Positions 1-6,419 of a DNA stretch of 6,876 bases are shown piece after piece. Source of the DNA: Pseudomonadota bacterium. GTDB lineage: Bacteria; Pseudomonadota; Gammaproteobacteria; Natronospirales; REEB76. The DNA lies in the NCBI GenBank assembly GCA_021779005.1, contig JAJYBN010000062.1:1-6876 (forward strand). The letters run 5' to 3'. A program made the translations under genes and the position numbers. The first letter of the stretch is position 1, and each line of letters begins with the position of its first letter. The notes below the pieces were generated by a model. That model did no database searches, was not told the DNA's origin, and worked only from the letters and a program-made list of their open reading frames with translations.

Positions 1-617
1 ATGTTGCCCATGGTACTGTCTTCCCAGCCTGGCACTATAATGGGCAGGTTCTTTTCTGCGGCTGCTATCATCCAGCTATGTTTGGTATCTATTTCATAGT
101 CGGCTTCCATCGCTTTGCTCAGTAGCAGCTTGTACATGTATTCATGTGGAAAGTAGCGCTCGCCCTTTGCTTCTGCTTCTTTCCATATCTTAAAAATATG
201 GCGTTGTATGCGGCGGAACGCCTCCTCTTCAGGAATGCAGGTATCGGTGACCCGGTTCAGGTGCCGGTCCAGCAGTTTTTGTTCTTCCGCCGGAGACAGC
301 TCACGGTATTTGGGCACGCGCACATAATGGTCGTGGGCCACCAGGTTGAAAATGTCTTCTTCAAGATTCGCGCCGGTGCAGGTGATGATCTGCACCTTAT
401 CGCAGCGGATCATCTCGGCTAGCGACAGTCCCAGCTCCGCGGTGCTCATGGCACCTGCCAGGGTCACCATCATCTTGCCGCCAGCGGCGAGATGCATCTT
501 GTAGGCTTCGGCCGCATCGATGAGCGCAGCTGCATTGAAATGCCGGTAGTGGTGCTTGATGAAGGCGGCGACTTCATTAAAGTGCTTGAGGTTAGAACGG
601 TTCTGCTGGTCAAGCAT
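1..617 (-). CDS. Deoxyhypusine synthase-like protein, N-terminal part (cut by window edge)
   Basis: The 205 visible residues match the bacterial branch of the deoxyhypusine synthase (DHS) family. Family-like blocks are LAGAMSTAELG (about residues 53-63), TGANLEED (81-88, corresponding to the NAD-binding TTAG..EED block of human DHS) and PGWEDSTMGN (196-205). Eukaryotic and archaeal DHS use NAD and spermidine to modify a lysine of eIF5A. Bacteria lack eIF5A, and bacterial homologues are thought to make or interconvert polyamines such as homospermidine or spermidine instead. The exact reaction cannot be read here, because the region holding the catalytic lysine lies beyond the left edge. The start at 617 is set by GAGG at 625-628, seven bases upstream. 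An in-frame TGA at 639-641 limits extension. It lies 74 bases downstream of a small same-strand gene and may be co-transcribed with it. The family call is firm; the substrate is unknown. Confidence 0.9.
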   Translation of the reverse strand, partial: MLDQQNRSNLKHFNEVAAFIKHHYRHFNAAALIDAAEAYKMHLAAGGKMMVTLAGAMSTAELGLSLAEMIRCDKVQIITCTGANLEEDIFNLVAHDHYVRVPKYRELSPAEEQKLLDRHLNRVTDTCIPEEEAFRRIQRHIFKIWKEAEAKGERYFPHEYMYKLLLSKAMEADYEIDTKHSWMIAAAEKNLPIIVPGWEDSTMGN

Positions 618-624
618 CGGGCAT

Positions 625-628
625 CCTC
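625..628 (-). promoter_or_regulatory. Ribosome binding site of the DHS-like gene
   Basis: GAGG on the minus strand sits seven bases before the ATG at 617. A second ATG at 622-624 overlaps this site. It is in another frame and opens only a four-codon ORF (MPDA) whose TGA lies just inside the DHS reading frame. The spacing therefore favours 617 as the true start. Confidence 0.6.
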
Positions 629-656
629 GGGCGGGCAATCATAGAAACAGGAAACA

Positions 657-682
657 GATTGTAGCGGGTCGATGAACCACTG
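657..682 (-). promoter_or_regulatory. Possible promoter upstream of the DHS-like gene
   Basis: On the minus strand CAGTGG (677-682) is followed after 9 bases by CCGCTACAATC (657-667), which contains a TACAAT -10-like hexamer about 40 bases before the DHS start. The same CCGCTACAATC string, also preceded by CAGTGG, occurs upstream of the divergent permease gene. No convincing -35 hexamer is visible at 17 bases, so this is a candidate only. Confidence 0.25.
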
Positions 683-691
683 TGTTGAAGC

Positions 692-919
692 TCAGGGTTT
701 TTTACCCGGGACGACAGTTGCCACCGCCTGCAGTACCGTTTCCAGATCCAGCCTGCGGATAGCATCGAATGCAGCCTCCATCGCCCCTTCATGGCACAGG
801 CCGCTGATTGACGCTGATTCGTAGCCCTCGCTGGCGGCCCTGAGACAGGCTTGGCGCACGGCTTCTGCGAGGCGCTTCTTATCCACCCCCGCAGCTAGTT
901 CTTTATTATGCGTCTCCAT
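692..919 (-). CDS. Small conserved-looking protein of unknown function, 75 aa
   Basis: I cannot assign a function. The protein is short, soluble and probably mostly helical. It has a charged N-terminus, an alanine-rich helix around residues 15-32 (LAEAVRQACLRAA), a central ISGLCHEG segment with Cys42 and His43, and a second helix ending in AIRRLDLETVL (about 53-63). It has no signal peptide or membrane segment. The pattern resembles small proteobacterial proteins that are sometimes loosely annotated as acetyltransferase, but it is too short for a GNAT fold and I would not use that name. The ATG at 919 has only a weak AGGG about nine bases upstream, so a downstream GTG at codon 12 is an alternative. 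The gene precedes the DHS-like gene on the same strand. Its last codons are AAA AAA CCC TGA, a possible frameshift context (see findings). Confidence 0.65.
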   Translation of the reverse strand: METHNKELAAGVDKKRLAEAVRQACLRAASEGYESASISGLCHEGAMEAAFDAIRRLDLETVLQAVATVVPGKKP

Positions 920-966
920 AAACCTACACCCTAATCGCCGATTATCCTGAGTTGCATATTCAGCCC

Positions 967-994
967 CAGTGGCAAGCTACATTCCGCTACAATC
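967..994 (+). promoter_or_regulatory. Possible promoter of the APC permease gene
   Basis: CAGTGG (967-972), an 11-base gap, then CCGCTACAATC (984-994) with TACAAT at 988-993. This lies 34 bases before the permease ATG, inside the 108-base divergent gap 920-1027. The position suits a -10 element, but the matching -35 at 965-970 is poor. It is supported mainly by recurrence of the motif upstream of the DHS-like gene. Confidence 0.3.
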
Positions 995-1027
995 CTTGCG
1001 GGTCATCTCACACACGGACACCAATAA

Positions 1028-2335
1028 ATGCAAAACCAGCGCAGTCTTGGCCTTGTCACCACTACCTCGATTGTACTCGGTAATATGGTGGGGTCTGGGG
1101 TGTTCCTGTTGCCCGCCTCACTGGCGATCTATGGCGCATACAGTCTGTGGGGCTGGGGCTTCAGCACTGTCGGTGCGCTATTGCTCGCTTGGGTTTTCAG
1201 CAGCCTGTCGCGCCGCCTGTCCAAGGCGGGCGGGCCCTATGCTTACCCGCGCGAAGCGTTTGGAGATTTCCCCGGATTTTTGATCGCCTGGGTCTATTGG
1301 CTCAGCATTCTCGGCACCAATGCCGCCATCGCCGTGGCCTTCGCCAGTTATCTCGCTGATTTCGTCCCGGTACTGGCTTCCACGCCTTTGTTCGGCGCGT
1401 TCGCCGCACTCACCGCAGTGTGGTTGCTGACAGCGATCAACATCTGGGGGGTACGTGCGGCCGGCAATCTGCAGTTCATCACCGTCGTTTTGAAACTCAC
1501 GCCGCTGCTGGCGCTGGCAGTGTTCGGCGCCTTCCATTTCGACCCGCAAATCCTGGCTTCCGGTCACACCACAGCCTCACCCGCAGCCGCAATCAATGCC
1601 TGCGCCACCCTCACCATGTGGGCTTTCCTGGGCCTGGAATGCGCCACGGTGCCAGCAGAGCACGTCAAGGACCCGGAAAAGACTATCCCGCGTGCCACCC
1701 TGCTGGGCACCGTCATCGCCGCAGTTTTTTATATCGTGTGTACCACCGTGGTGATGGGGATCATACCCAGCGACACATTGGCGCACTCCAATGCGCCGTT
1801 TGCCGACGCCGCCAAACTTTTATGGGGCAGCTGGGCCGGCTATATCATCGCGGCCGCCGCCATCATCTCCTGCTTCGGTGCCCTCAACGGCTGGATCCTG
1901 ATGCAGGGGCAGTTCCCCCAGGCGGTCGCCAAAGATGGATTGTTTCCGAAGTTGTTTGCGCGCGAATCACGCCGTCACACCCCCGCGATCGGGTTACTGC
2001 TTTCCAGCCTGGTGGCGAGCGTGCTCATCCTCATGAATTACAGTCATGGCCTGGTAGCCATGTTCACCACCATAATCCTGGTATCCACGTTCTGGGTATT
2101 GGTGACATACCTGCTGTGCGCACTGGCCGAAATAGTTTTAGGTCGCCCCGATAAACTCAGCAACGCTCGGCGTATCCGCAATATCACCCTGGCAGTCGCA
2201 ACGGCGATCTTCACGTTGTGGGCCATCTATGGCGCCGGCATGCAAGCCGTGTCCTGGGGATTTTTCGCCCTGTTGTTGGGCGTGCCACTGTATTTCTGGC
2301 AGAAGCGGCGGTATATCGCAAATAGTCCTACTTGA
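1028..2335 (+). CDS. APC-superfamily amino acid/polyamine antiporter, AdiC-like
   Basis: This 435-residue inner-membrane permease has about twelve hydrophobic segments, close to the length of E. coli AdiC (445), the arginine/agmatine antiporter. The unwound TM1 motif GNMVGSGVFLLPA (residues 18-30) is the family signature. By eye, Trp198, Glu204 and Trp289 sit where AdiC has Trp202, Glu208 and Trp293, all with an offset of four. Asn98 probably matches AdiC Asn101. The segment WAFLGLECATVPAEHVKDP, followed by IPRATLLGT, is also typical. A basic amino acid, agmatine or other polyamine-type substrate is likely, but the direction and exact pair cannot be read. The start has only a weak GGA at 1016-1018. 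It is divergent from the DHS-like cluster, and corA follows on the same strand after 47 bases, possibly in one transcript. No decarboxylase gene lies in the window, so an acid-resistance role is not supported. Confidence 0.88.
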   Translation: MQNQRSLGLVTTTSIVLGNMVGSGVFLLPASLAIYGAYSLWGWGFSTVGALLLAWVFSSLSRRLSKAGGPYAYPREAFGDFPGFLIAWVYWLSILGTNAAIAVAFASYLADFVPVLASTPLFGAFAALTAVWLLTAINIWGVRAAGNLQFITVVLKLTPLLALAVFGAFHFDPQILASGHTTASPAAAINACATLTMWAFLGLECATVPAEHVKDPEKTIPRATLLGTVIAAVFYIVCTTVVMGIIPSDTLAHSNAPFADAAKLLWGSWAGYIIAAAAIISCFGALNGWILMQGQFPQAVAKDGLFPKLFARESRRHTPAIGLLLSSLVASVLILMNYSHGLVAMFTTIILVSTFWVLVTYLLCALAEIVLGRPDKLSNARRIRNITLAVATAIFTLWAIYGAGMQAVSWGFFALLLGVPLYFWQKRRYIANSPT

Positions 2336-2382
2336 GCGAAGTGGTCGAACAGTGGCGAGAGATCTCATTATGATTGCGTCTC

Positions 2383-3363
2383 ATGGATGAACCGATGGTT
2401 TCCAATTGCGTTGCCTACGGCGCAAATGGCCGCAAGCTGCGCGACCTCACACTCGACGAGATCAGCGGCGTACTGGTGCAGCCGGATACTTTCGTCTGGG
2501 TCGGTCTGGTAGAGCCGGACGCGGCACTGCTGGATAAAGTACAAAAGGAATTTGGTCTGCACGAGCTGGCCATCGAGGATGCAAGAAACGCACATCAACG
2601 TCCGAAGATCGAGGCCTATGGAGACTCGCTGTTCGTCGTAGCACAAACCGCGCAACTGCAAGCTGGAAATATCGAATTTGGGGAGACCCATCTGTTCCTG
2701 GGCGCGCGCTATCTGGTGAGCGTCCGCCACGGAGCCTCGCTCTCCTACATGCCGGCGCGCCGTAACTGTGAAAATAAACCGGAGCTGCTGGCCCTTGGGC
2801 CCAGTTATAGCTTGTATGCGGTGCTGGATTTCATCGTGGACAACTACATGCCGATAGTCCGGGATTTCAAACAGGAACTGCTGGAGCTCGAACAGGATAT
2901 TTTTGCAGAGACCTACAAGCGAGACACTATAAAACGTTTGTATGACATGCAACGTGAATTGCTGACCCTGAAACTTGCGGTCGCCCCACTGCAGGATATC
3001 CTCAATCAACTGGTGCAATTGCATTCCGGACTGATCAAGGATGGGGTGCGCATCTACTTCCGTGATGTCTACGACCATGTATTCCGTGTCAACGAAGCAA
3101 TCAATGCGATGCGCGAGATGCTGGGTGCGGCGCTGACTGTGAACCTGTCGCTGGTCACGGTGCGCCAGAACGAGGTGGTCAAACGACTCGCGGGTTGGGC
3201 TGGCCTGCTAGGTATACCGACGCTAGTGGCGAGTTGGTATGGCATGAACTTCCACAACATGCCGGAGCTCAACAAACCCTGGGCTTATCCGGTCATCATC
3301 GTAACCACGGTCACGATTTGCGTCGGTCTGTATATCGTGCTCAAGCGCGCCAAGTGGTTATAG
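2383..3363 (+). CDS. corA: CorA family magnesium/cobalt transport protein
   Basis: The protein has the CorA layout: a large soluble N-terminal domain with the conserved EDARNAHQRPKIEAYGDSLF block (about residues 65-84), a long helical stalk (about 150-260), then two C-terminal membrane helices. The ion-selectivity motif YGMNF is at 286-290, directly after TM1, followed by MPEL in the short loop and TM2 at about 300-320, ending in a basic tail. CorA is a homopentameric channel for Mg2+ (also Co2+/Ni2+) in the inner membrane. Its length of about 326 residues is close to E. coli CorA (316). The start is uncertain: TTG 2374, ATG 2383 and ATG 2395 are all in frame. ATG 2395 has GGA seven bases upstream, and the text following it (VSNCVAYGANGRKL) looks like a family N-terminus. 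No Mg2+ riboswitch-like leader fits in the 47-base gap, so readthrough from the permease gene is plausible. Confidence 0.93.
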   Translation: MDEPMVSNCVAYGANGRKLRDLTLDEISGVLVQPDTFVWVGLVEPDAALLDKVQKEFGLHELAIEDARNAHQRPKIEAYGDSLFVVAQTAQLQAGNIEFGETHLFLGARYLVSVRHGASLSYMPARRNCENKPELLALGPSYSLYAVLDFIVDNYMPIVRDFKQELLELEQDIFAETYKRDTIKRLYDMQRELLTLKLAVAPLQDILNQLVQLHSGLIKDGVRIYFRDVYDHVFRVNEAINAMREMLGAALTVNLSLVTVRQNEVVKRLAGWAGLLGIPTLVASWYGMNFHNMPELNKPWAYPVIIVTTVTICVGLYIVLKRAKWL

Positions 3364-3387
3364 TCTCTTTGTATTGGCTGCGTAATA

Positions 3388-4029
3388 TCAACTCGCATCC
3401 CAGCTGAAGCGCCCAATCTGCGGGCTCTCGATCTCGATACGATCGCCTGCCACCAACGGCCCGACCCCTGACGGCGTGCCGGTATAGATAAAATCGCCCG
3501 GCAACAGCTGCCAGTGACGACTCAGAAAAGCGATGATCTTCGCCACCGGGAACAGCATCTCCCGGGTATTGCCCTGCTGACGCTGCTTGCCGTTCACGCT
3601 GCAGCGCATGTCGATGTTCTGGATATCGGACTGCGCTGTCCAGACTATGAATTTACCGATGGCTGCACTGCCATCGAAGGACTTGGACAACTCCCAGGGC
3701 TGGCCCGCCTGTTTCAGCTTGCTTTGTAAATCCCGCAGCGTCAGATCAATCCCGAGTGTCACACCCGATACATACCCAAGCGCAACTTCCACTGGAATGT
3801 CAGCGCCCAGTTTGTCGATCGCCACCACCAGCTCCATCTCGTGATGCACGCTGCCCTGGGCTTTCGGCAGCTTCAATGGTTCGCCGACTGCCACCAGACT
3901 GGTAGTCGGCTTCATGAAAATCACCGGTTGTTCCGGCAACGCGTTGCCCATCTCTTGCGTATGCGCCTTGTAATTAAGGCCAACGCAGAAGATACGCGGT
4001 GGAATATCAGGACGACTCATGTCGATCAT
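3388..4029 (-). CDS. Fumarylacetoacetate hydrolase family protein (FAHD1/YcgM-like)
   Basis: At 213 residues this is the short, single-domain form of the FAH fold, like human FAHD1 and E. coli YcgM. These enzymes hydrolyse acylpyruvates or decarboxylate oxaloacetate using Mg2+. The known FAHD1 residues line up with a constant offset of seven: His23 and Glu26 (catalytic dyad His30/Glu33), metal ligands Glu64, Glu66 and Asp95 (Glu71, Glu73, Asp102), and Lys116 (Lys123). The C-terminal TGTPSGVGP (183-191) completes the active site. All key residues are present, so it should be active; the substrate is inferred only from family. ATG 4029 is taken as the start, with ATG 4020 (fourth codon) equally possible, as neither has a strong ribosome site. 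It lies 25 bases after ltaE on the same strand and probably shares its transcript. It is convergent with corA. Confidence 0.9.
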   Translation of the reverse strand: MIDMSRPDIPPRIFCVGLNYKAHTQEMGNALPEQPVIFMKPTTSLVAVGEPLKLPKAQGSVHHEMELVVAIDKLGADIPVEVALGYVSGVTLGIDLTLRDLQSKLKQAGQPWELSKSFDGSAAIGKFIVWTAQSDIQNIDMRCSVNGKQRQQGNTREMLFPVAKIIAFLSRHWQLLPGDFIYTGTPSGVGPLVAGDRIEIESPQIGRFSWDAS

Positions 4030-4054
4030 GTCTGCGTGATGCCTATTCTAAAAA

Positions 4055-5071
4055 CTAATGATTATCCGAATAATATCCGTGGAAGGCAGTGATCACCCGA
4101 CCCACATCAGCGGCGCTCACGTCCAGATGGGTCACGAGCCGCAGGTTGGCACCGGGCAGGATGAGGATGCCGATTTGCTTGAGATGAGCGGCGAGACCTG
4201 CCACCTGCTCCGGAAGAATTGATGCAAAGACCATGTTGGTCTGCACAGCAGCCGGATCGATCTTGATCTGCTTGATGCCTGCCAGCCCCTCGGCGAGCGC
4301 TTTCGCATTGGCATGGTCTTGCGCGAGGCGCTGCACATGGTGCTCCAGCGCATAGATGCCGGCGGCAGCCAGGATGCCTGCCTGGCGCATGCCGCCACCC
4401 AGGATCTTGCGCGCCCGGTGCGCCCCGGCTATCAGCTCGCGCTTACCCACCAGCACGGTGCCCACCGGACAGCCCAAACCTTTGGACAGGCAGATGGACA
4501 CGCTGTCGAAATTCTGGGTGATCTCCCGCACCGGCACGCCCAATTTCACCGCCGCGTTGAACACGCGCGCACCATCCAGATGGATGTTCAATCCATGGTG
4601 GCGCACAAAGTCCGCCGCTTCCTTGAGGTAAGCCAGCGGCAGAACACGGCCGTTCTGGGTGTTTTCCAGCACCAGCAACCGTGTGTGCGGGAAATGCGCA
4701 TCGTCGGGTTTTATAGCAGCAGCGATTTTATTCAGATCCAGAGTGCCGTCCACCTCGTATCCGATGGGACAGGGCCACAGGCTACCGAGCACCGCCGCAC
4801 CACCGGCTTCGTATTTATAACTGTGGCCCAGACTGCCGATGATGAACTCTTCGCCGCGCCCGCAGTGCGCCATGAGCGCAGCGAGGTTGGATTGCGTGCC
4901 GCTGGGAAAGAAAAGACCGGCCTCCTGGCCGGTCATCTCCGCGAGCATTTCCTGCAGACGATTGACGCTGGGGTCGCCACCAAAGACGTCGTCACCCACT
5001 TCGGCTGCGGCCATGACCGCACGCATCGCGTGTGTCGGCCGGGTCACCGTATCGCTGCGCAGATCGATCAT
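4055..5071 (-). CDS. ltaE: Low-specificity L-threonine aldolase
   Basis: This is a PLP-dependent cytosolic enzyme that cleaves L-threonine and L-allo-threonine to glycine and acetaldehyde. It has 338 residues, against 333 in E. coli LtaE, and matches it along its whole length. It starts with [11 protein letters not shown], then [15 protein letters not shown] (26-40) and [11 protein letters not shown] (56-66). His83 stacks near the cofactor. These are followed by [11 protein letters not shown] (135-145), [10 protein letters not shown] (164-173) and [10 protein letters not shown] (196-205), where Lys197 is the Schiff-base lysine, the same number as in E. coli. [18 protein letters not shown] (225-242) and RLVTHLDVS (311-319) are also conserved. 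The start at ATG 5071 matches the E. coli N-terminus exactly ([12 protein letters not shown]), although no strong ribosome site is visible. The gap to the upstream skp-like gene is 70 bases, and the FAH-family gene follows 25 bases downstream. Confidence 0.96.
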   Translation of the reverse strand: MIDLRSDTVTRPTHAMRAVMAAAEVGDDVFGGDPSVNRLQEMLAEMTGQEAGLFFPSGTQSNLAALMAHCGRGEEFIIGSLGHSYKYEAGGAAVLGSLWPCPIGYEVDGTLDLNKIAAAIKPDDAHFPHTRLLVLENTQNGRVLPLAYLKEAADFVRHHGLNIHLDGARVFNAAVKLGVPVREITQNFDSVSICLSKGLGCPVGTVLVGKRELIAGAHRARKILGGGMRQAGILAAAGIYALEHHVQRLAQDHANAKALAEGLAGIKQIKIDPAAVQTNMVFASILPEQVAGLAAHLKQIGILILPGANLRLVTHLDVSAADVGRVITAFHGYYSDNH

Positions 5072-5141
5072 GGTGACCGTACTAATAGCGCTGACGGCTA
5101 TCTCTGCCCGTATTCCGGGATGGATCCAGCATCAGGTCAGG

Positions 5142-5726
5142 TCACTCGCCGTCGCCTGCTGGTGGCTTCTGTGTGTTCTGGGCATTGGGAGTTTTCGGGG
5201 CTTTTTGCTGTTTCGCCCAATCCGCATCCAGAGCCGCAGTCACGCCCTTGGTGACGTCGTATTTTGGATTTGCAAACACAGCGCCAGAATTCTGGCTTAG
5301 GATGAAATCGTAATGATGGGCTTTGCCATACTCATCGATCACCTTGCTCAGTTCCTGCTCGATGGGTTGCAGCAATTCCTGGCGGCGCTGCTCTATATCC
5401 TGGCGGCCCATGAGCACGAACTGCTGCACATCGTTCTGGCTGTCCTGGTAGTTTTTCTGCAGCTTGGCATAGTCGCTTGATTTGCTGTCAGCCTTGTCCA
5501 GCTGATCTTTCAGCACCTGCATCTTCGACTGCTTGTCTTTCAATTCACCCTGCAGTTTTTGCATGATCGTCTGCAACTGGTTATTGGCATCCTGGCCCGC
5601 CTTGGAAGTGCCGATGACGCCCTGCAGGTTTACGACGGCGATGCGTGGCCCTTCTGCTGCCTGTGTAGAAATGCTTGCCAGCAGACTAGTCGCCAACAGA
5701 CCGGCGGCGATGAATCCGTAACGCAT
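5142..5726 (-). CDS. skp: Skp/OmpH family periplasmic chaperone
   Basis: The protein begins with a Sec signal peptide: Arg2, a hydrophobic core to about residue 19, and likely cleavage after TQA or TQAA (about 23-24). The mature start [19 protein letters not shown] (27-45) is the beta-strand/helix that opens the Skp/OmpH fold. A long, highly charged coiled-coil arm follows (about 45-125), then the C-terminal [19 protein letters not shown] segment (141-159) of the trimerisation body. Skp forms a trimeric jellyfish-shaped chaperone that holds unfolded outer-membrane proteins for BamA. At 194 residues it exceeds E. coli Skp (161), mainly through a low-complexity tail rich in Lys, Pro, Gln and Asn after residue 170. 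AGGAG (5736-5740) eight to nine bases upstream of the ATG supports the start. The usual bamA-skp-lpxD neighbours are absent, so this may be a second copy; the gene symbol is by family. Confidence 0.88.
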   Translation of the reverse strand: MRYGFIAAGLLATSLLASISTQAAEGPRIAVVNLQGVIGTSKAGQDANNQLQTIMQKLQGELKDKQSKMQVLKDQLDKADSKSSDYAKLQKNYQDSQNDVQQFVLMGRQDIEQRRQELLQPIEQELSKVIDEYGKAHHYDFILSQNSGAVFANPKYDVTKGVTAALDADWAKQQKAPKTPNAQNTQKPPAGDGE

Positions 5727-5813
5727 GATGGAATACTCCTGAAATTTAGAACTATAGGAAAGTCCGCCGGGTGGGCGGATACGTGGAACTTTAGATCTTC
5801 CTAGGATAACGCA

Positions 5814-5847
5814 TGCGGGGCAGTGCGGACTACCGCACTGCCCCGCA
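5814..5847 (-). terminator. Perfect 15-bp GC-rich hairpin after the oxidase-like gene
   Basis: The arms 5814-5828 (TGCGGGGCAGTGCGG) and 5833-5847 pair perfectly over 15 bases around an ACTA loop. The stem starts four bases after the stop of the minus-strand oxidase-like gene (5852-6256), a typical place for an intrinsic terminator. No real T-run follows on either strand (minus-strand text after the stem is CGTTATCC). It could instead be a transcript-stabilising or partial-termination stem between this gene and skp. Confidence 0.55.
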
Positions 5848-5851
5848 ATCT

Positions 5852-6256
5852 TCAGCTGCGAGCACGCATATTCACAAACAGATTGATGGCGAACAACAAA
5901 ATACCCAGCACGATCACCACGGAGGACGCGATTACATATTTCTCAATCTCCGGGTGGCCTGCCAACAAAAAGAACAGGCCTACCATGGCCACCGGCAAAG
6001 CTAGGTTATGCAGCCAGAAATGCCATAGGCCCAAGCGGCTGCCGCCGGCCTGCGGAAACAGATGGTAGATCACCCCCGCCAATGCCATGGAGGCCCAACC
6101 AAGCAGGTTGATGTGGGCATGCACCGGCGCGAACTCGACGTGGTGGGTGGCGGCCATCACCAGGCCGAAAACCACCCCCACGAGCAGATACAAAACCGCC
6201 AGTTTTATCCAGATTTGCGCCATGCGTGCGCCGCGCGCTTCGATGTCGTTGATCAT
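5852..6256 (-). CDS. Small four-helix membrane protein resembling heme-copper oxidase subunit I
   Basis: A 134-135 residue integral membrane protein with four predicted helices (about 15-37, 46-68, 80-100 and 108-130, counted from the ATG at 6259). The core sequence PVHAHINLLGWASMALAGV (45-63) resembles the His-bearing helix of heme-copper oxidase/NorB subunit I. Stand-alone relatives of this size are commonly annotated as cytochrome oxidase subunit I-like. Histidines at 39, 40, 47, 49, 66, 80, 84 and 102 are candidate heme or metal ligands. It is far too short for a true subunit I (12 or more helices), and no partner subunits are near, so a role in sensing, heme handling or respiration is unproven. 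The ribosome site AAGGAG (6262-6267) is only two bases from ATG 6259 but five from ATG 6256, so 6256 is chosen. It is divergent from the tricorn homologue. Confidence 0.82.
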   Translation of the reverse strand: MINDIEARGARMAQIWIKLAVLYLLVGVVFGLVMAATHHVEFAPVHAHINLLGWASMALAGVIYHLFPQAGGSRLGLWHFWLHNLALPVAMVGLFFLLAGHPEIEKYVIASSVVIVLGILLFAINLFVNMRARS

Positions 6257-6261
6257 CATAA

Positions 6262-6267
6262 CTCCTT
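6262..6267 (-). promoter_or_regulatory. Ribosome binding site of the oxidase-like gene
   Basis: AAGGAG on the minus strand. It lies two bases from the first ATG (6259) and five from the second (6256), which favours the second ATG as the real start. Confidence 0.65.
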
Positions 6268-6407
6268 GTCTTTATTGGTAAATTAAGGTTGTAGGGCAAA
6301 CTTGCCTCGTCCATATCGTACACAAAGTGAAGGCTGATTATGGGTTATTCCGGTTACCCTGATATATTCACGACGTCATACTTACATTTCCATTACAAAA
6401 TTCCCTT

Positions 6408-6413
6408 AAGGAG
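6408..6413 (+). promoter_or_regulatory. Ribosome binding site of the tricorn homologue
   Basis: AAGGAG followed by a six-base spacer and ATG at 6420. This fixes the start of a gene that runs off the right edge. The 163-base divergent gap between 6257 and 6419 shows no clear sigma-70 promoter. TACAAA (6394-6399) and GATATA (6361-6366) are weak -10-like strings without good -35 partners. Confidence 0.75.
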
Positions 6414-6419
6414 CTCTCC

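Noticed and set aside
144..422. 92-codon plus-strand frame opposite the DHS-like gene
   Set aside because: The minus strand carries conserved DHS-family blocks here, and no ribosome site or family match supports the plus frame.
1420..2154. 244-codon plus-strand frame inside the permease gene
   Set aside because: It is out of frame with a clear APC permease. Its product is Arg/His-rich and lacks membrane segments, typical of a shifted GC-rich reading.
2359..2366. GAGATCTC palindrome between the permease gene and corA
   Set aside because: An eight-base palindrome alone is expected by chance and has no loop or T-run to make it a terminator.
2368..3078. 236-codon minus-strand open frame opposite corA
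   Set aside because: It lies entirely opposite the conserved CorA soluble domain and resembles no known family.
4313..5254. 313-codon plus-strand open frame opposite ltaE
   Set aside because: The minus strand encodes a full-length L-threonine aldolase with every key motif. The plus-strand product shows no recognisable domain and is a codon-bias shadow.
5785..5791. GGAACTT, matching a sigma-E -35 box, on the plus strand upstream of skp
   Set aside because: It points away from skp and has no sigma-E -10 at the right distance. No sigma-E site is seen on the skp strand.
6271..6299. Promoter-like pair TTGCCC, 17 bases, AATAAA on the minus strand before the oxidase-like gene
   Set aside because: Transcription would start at or inside the ribosome binding site (6262-6267), leaving no usable leader, so it is probably coincidental.
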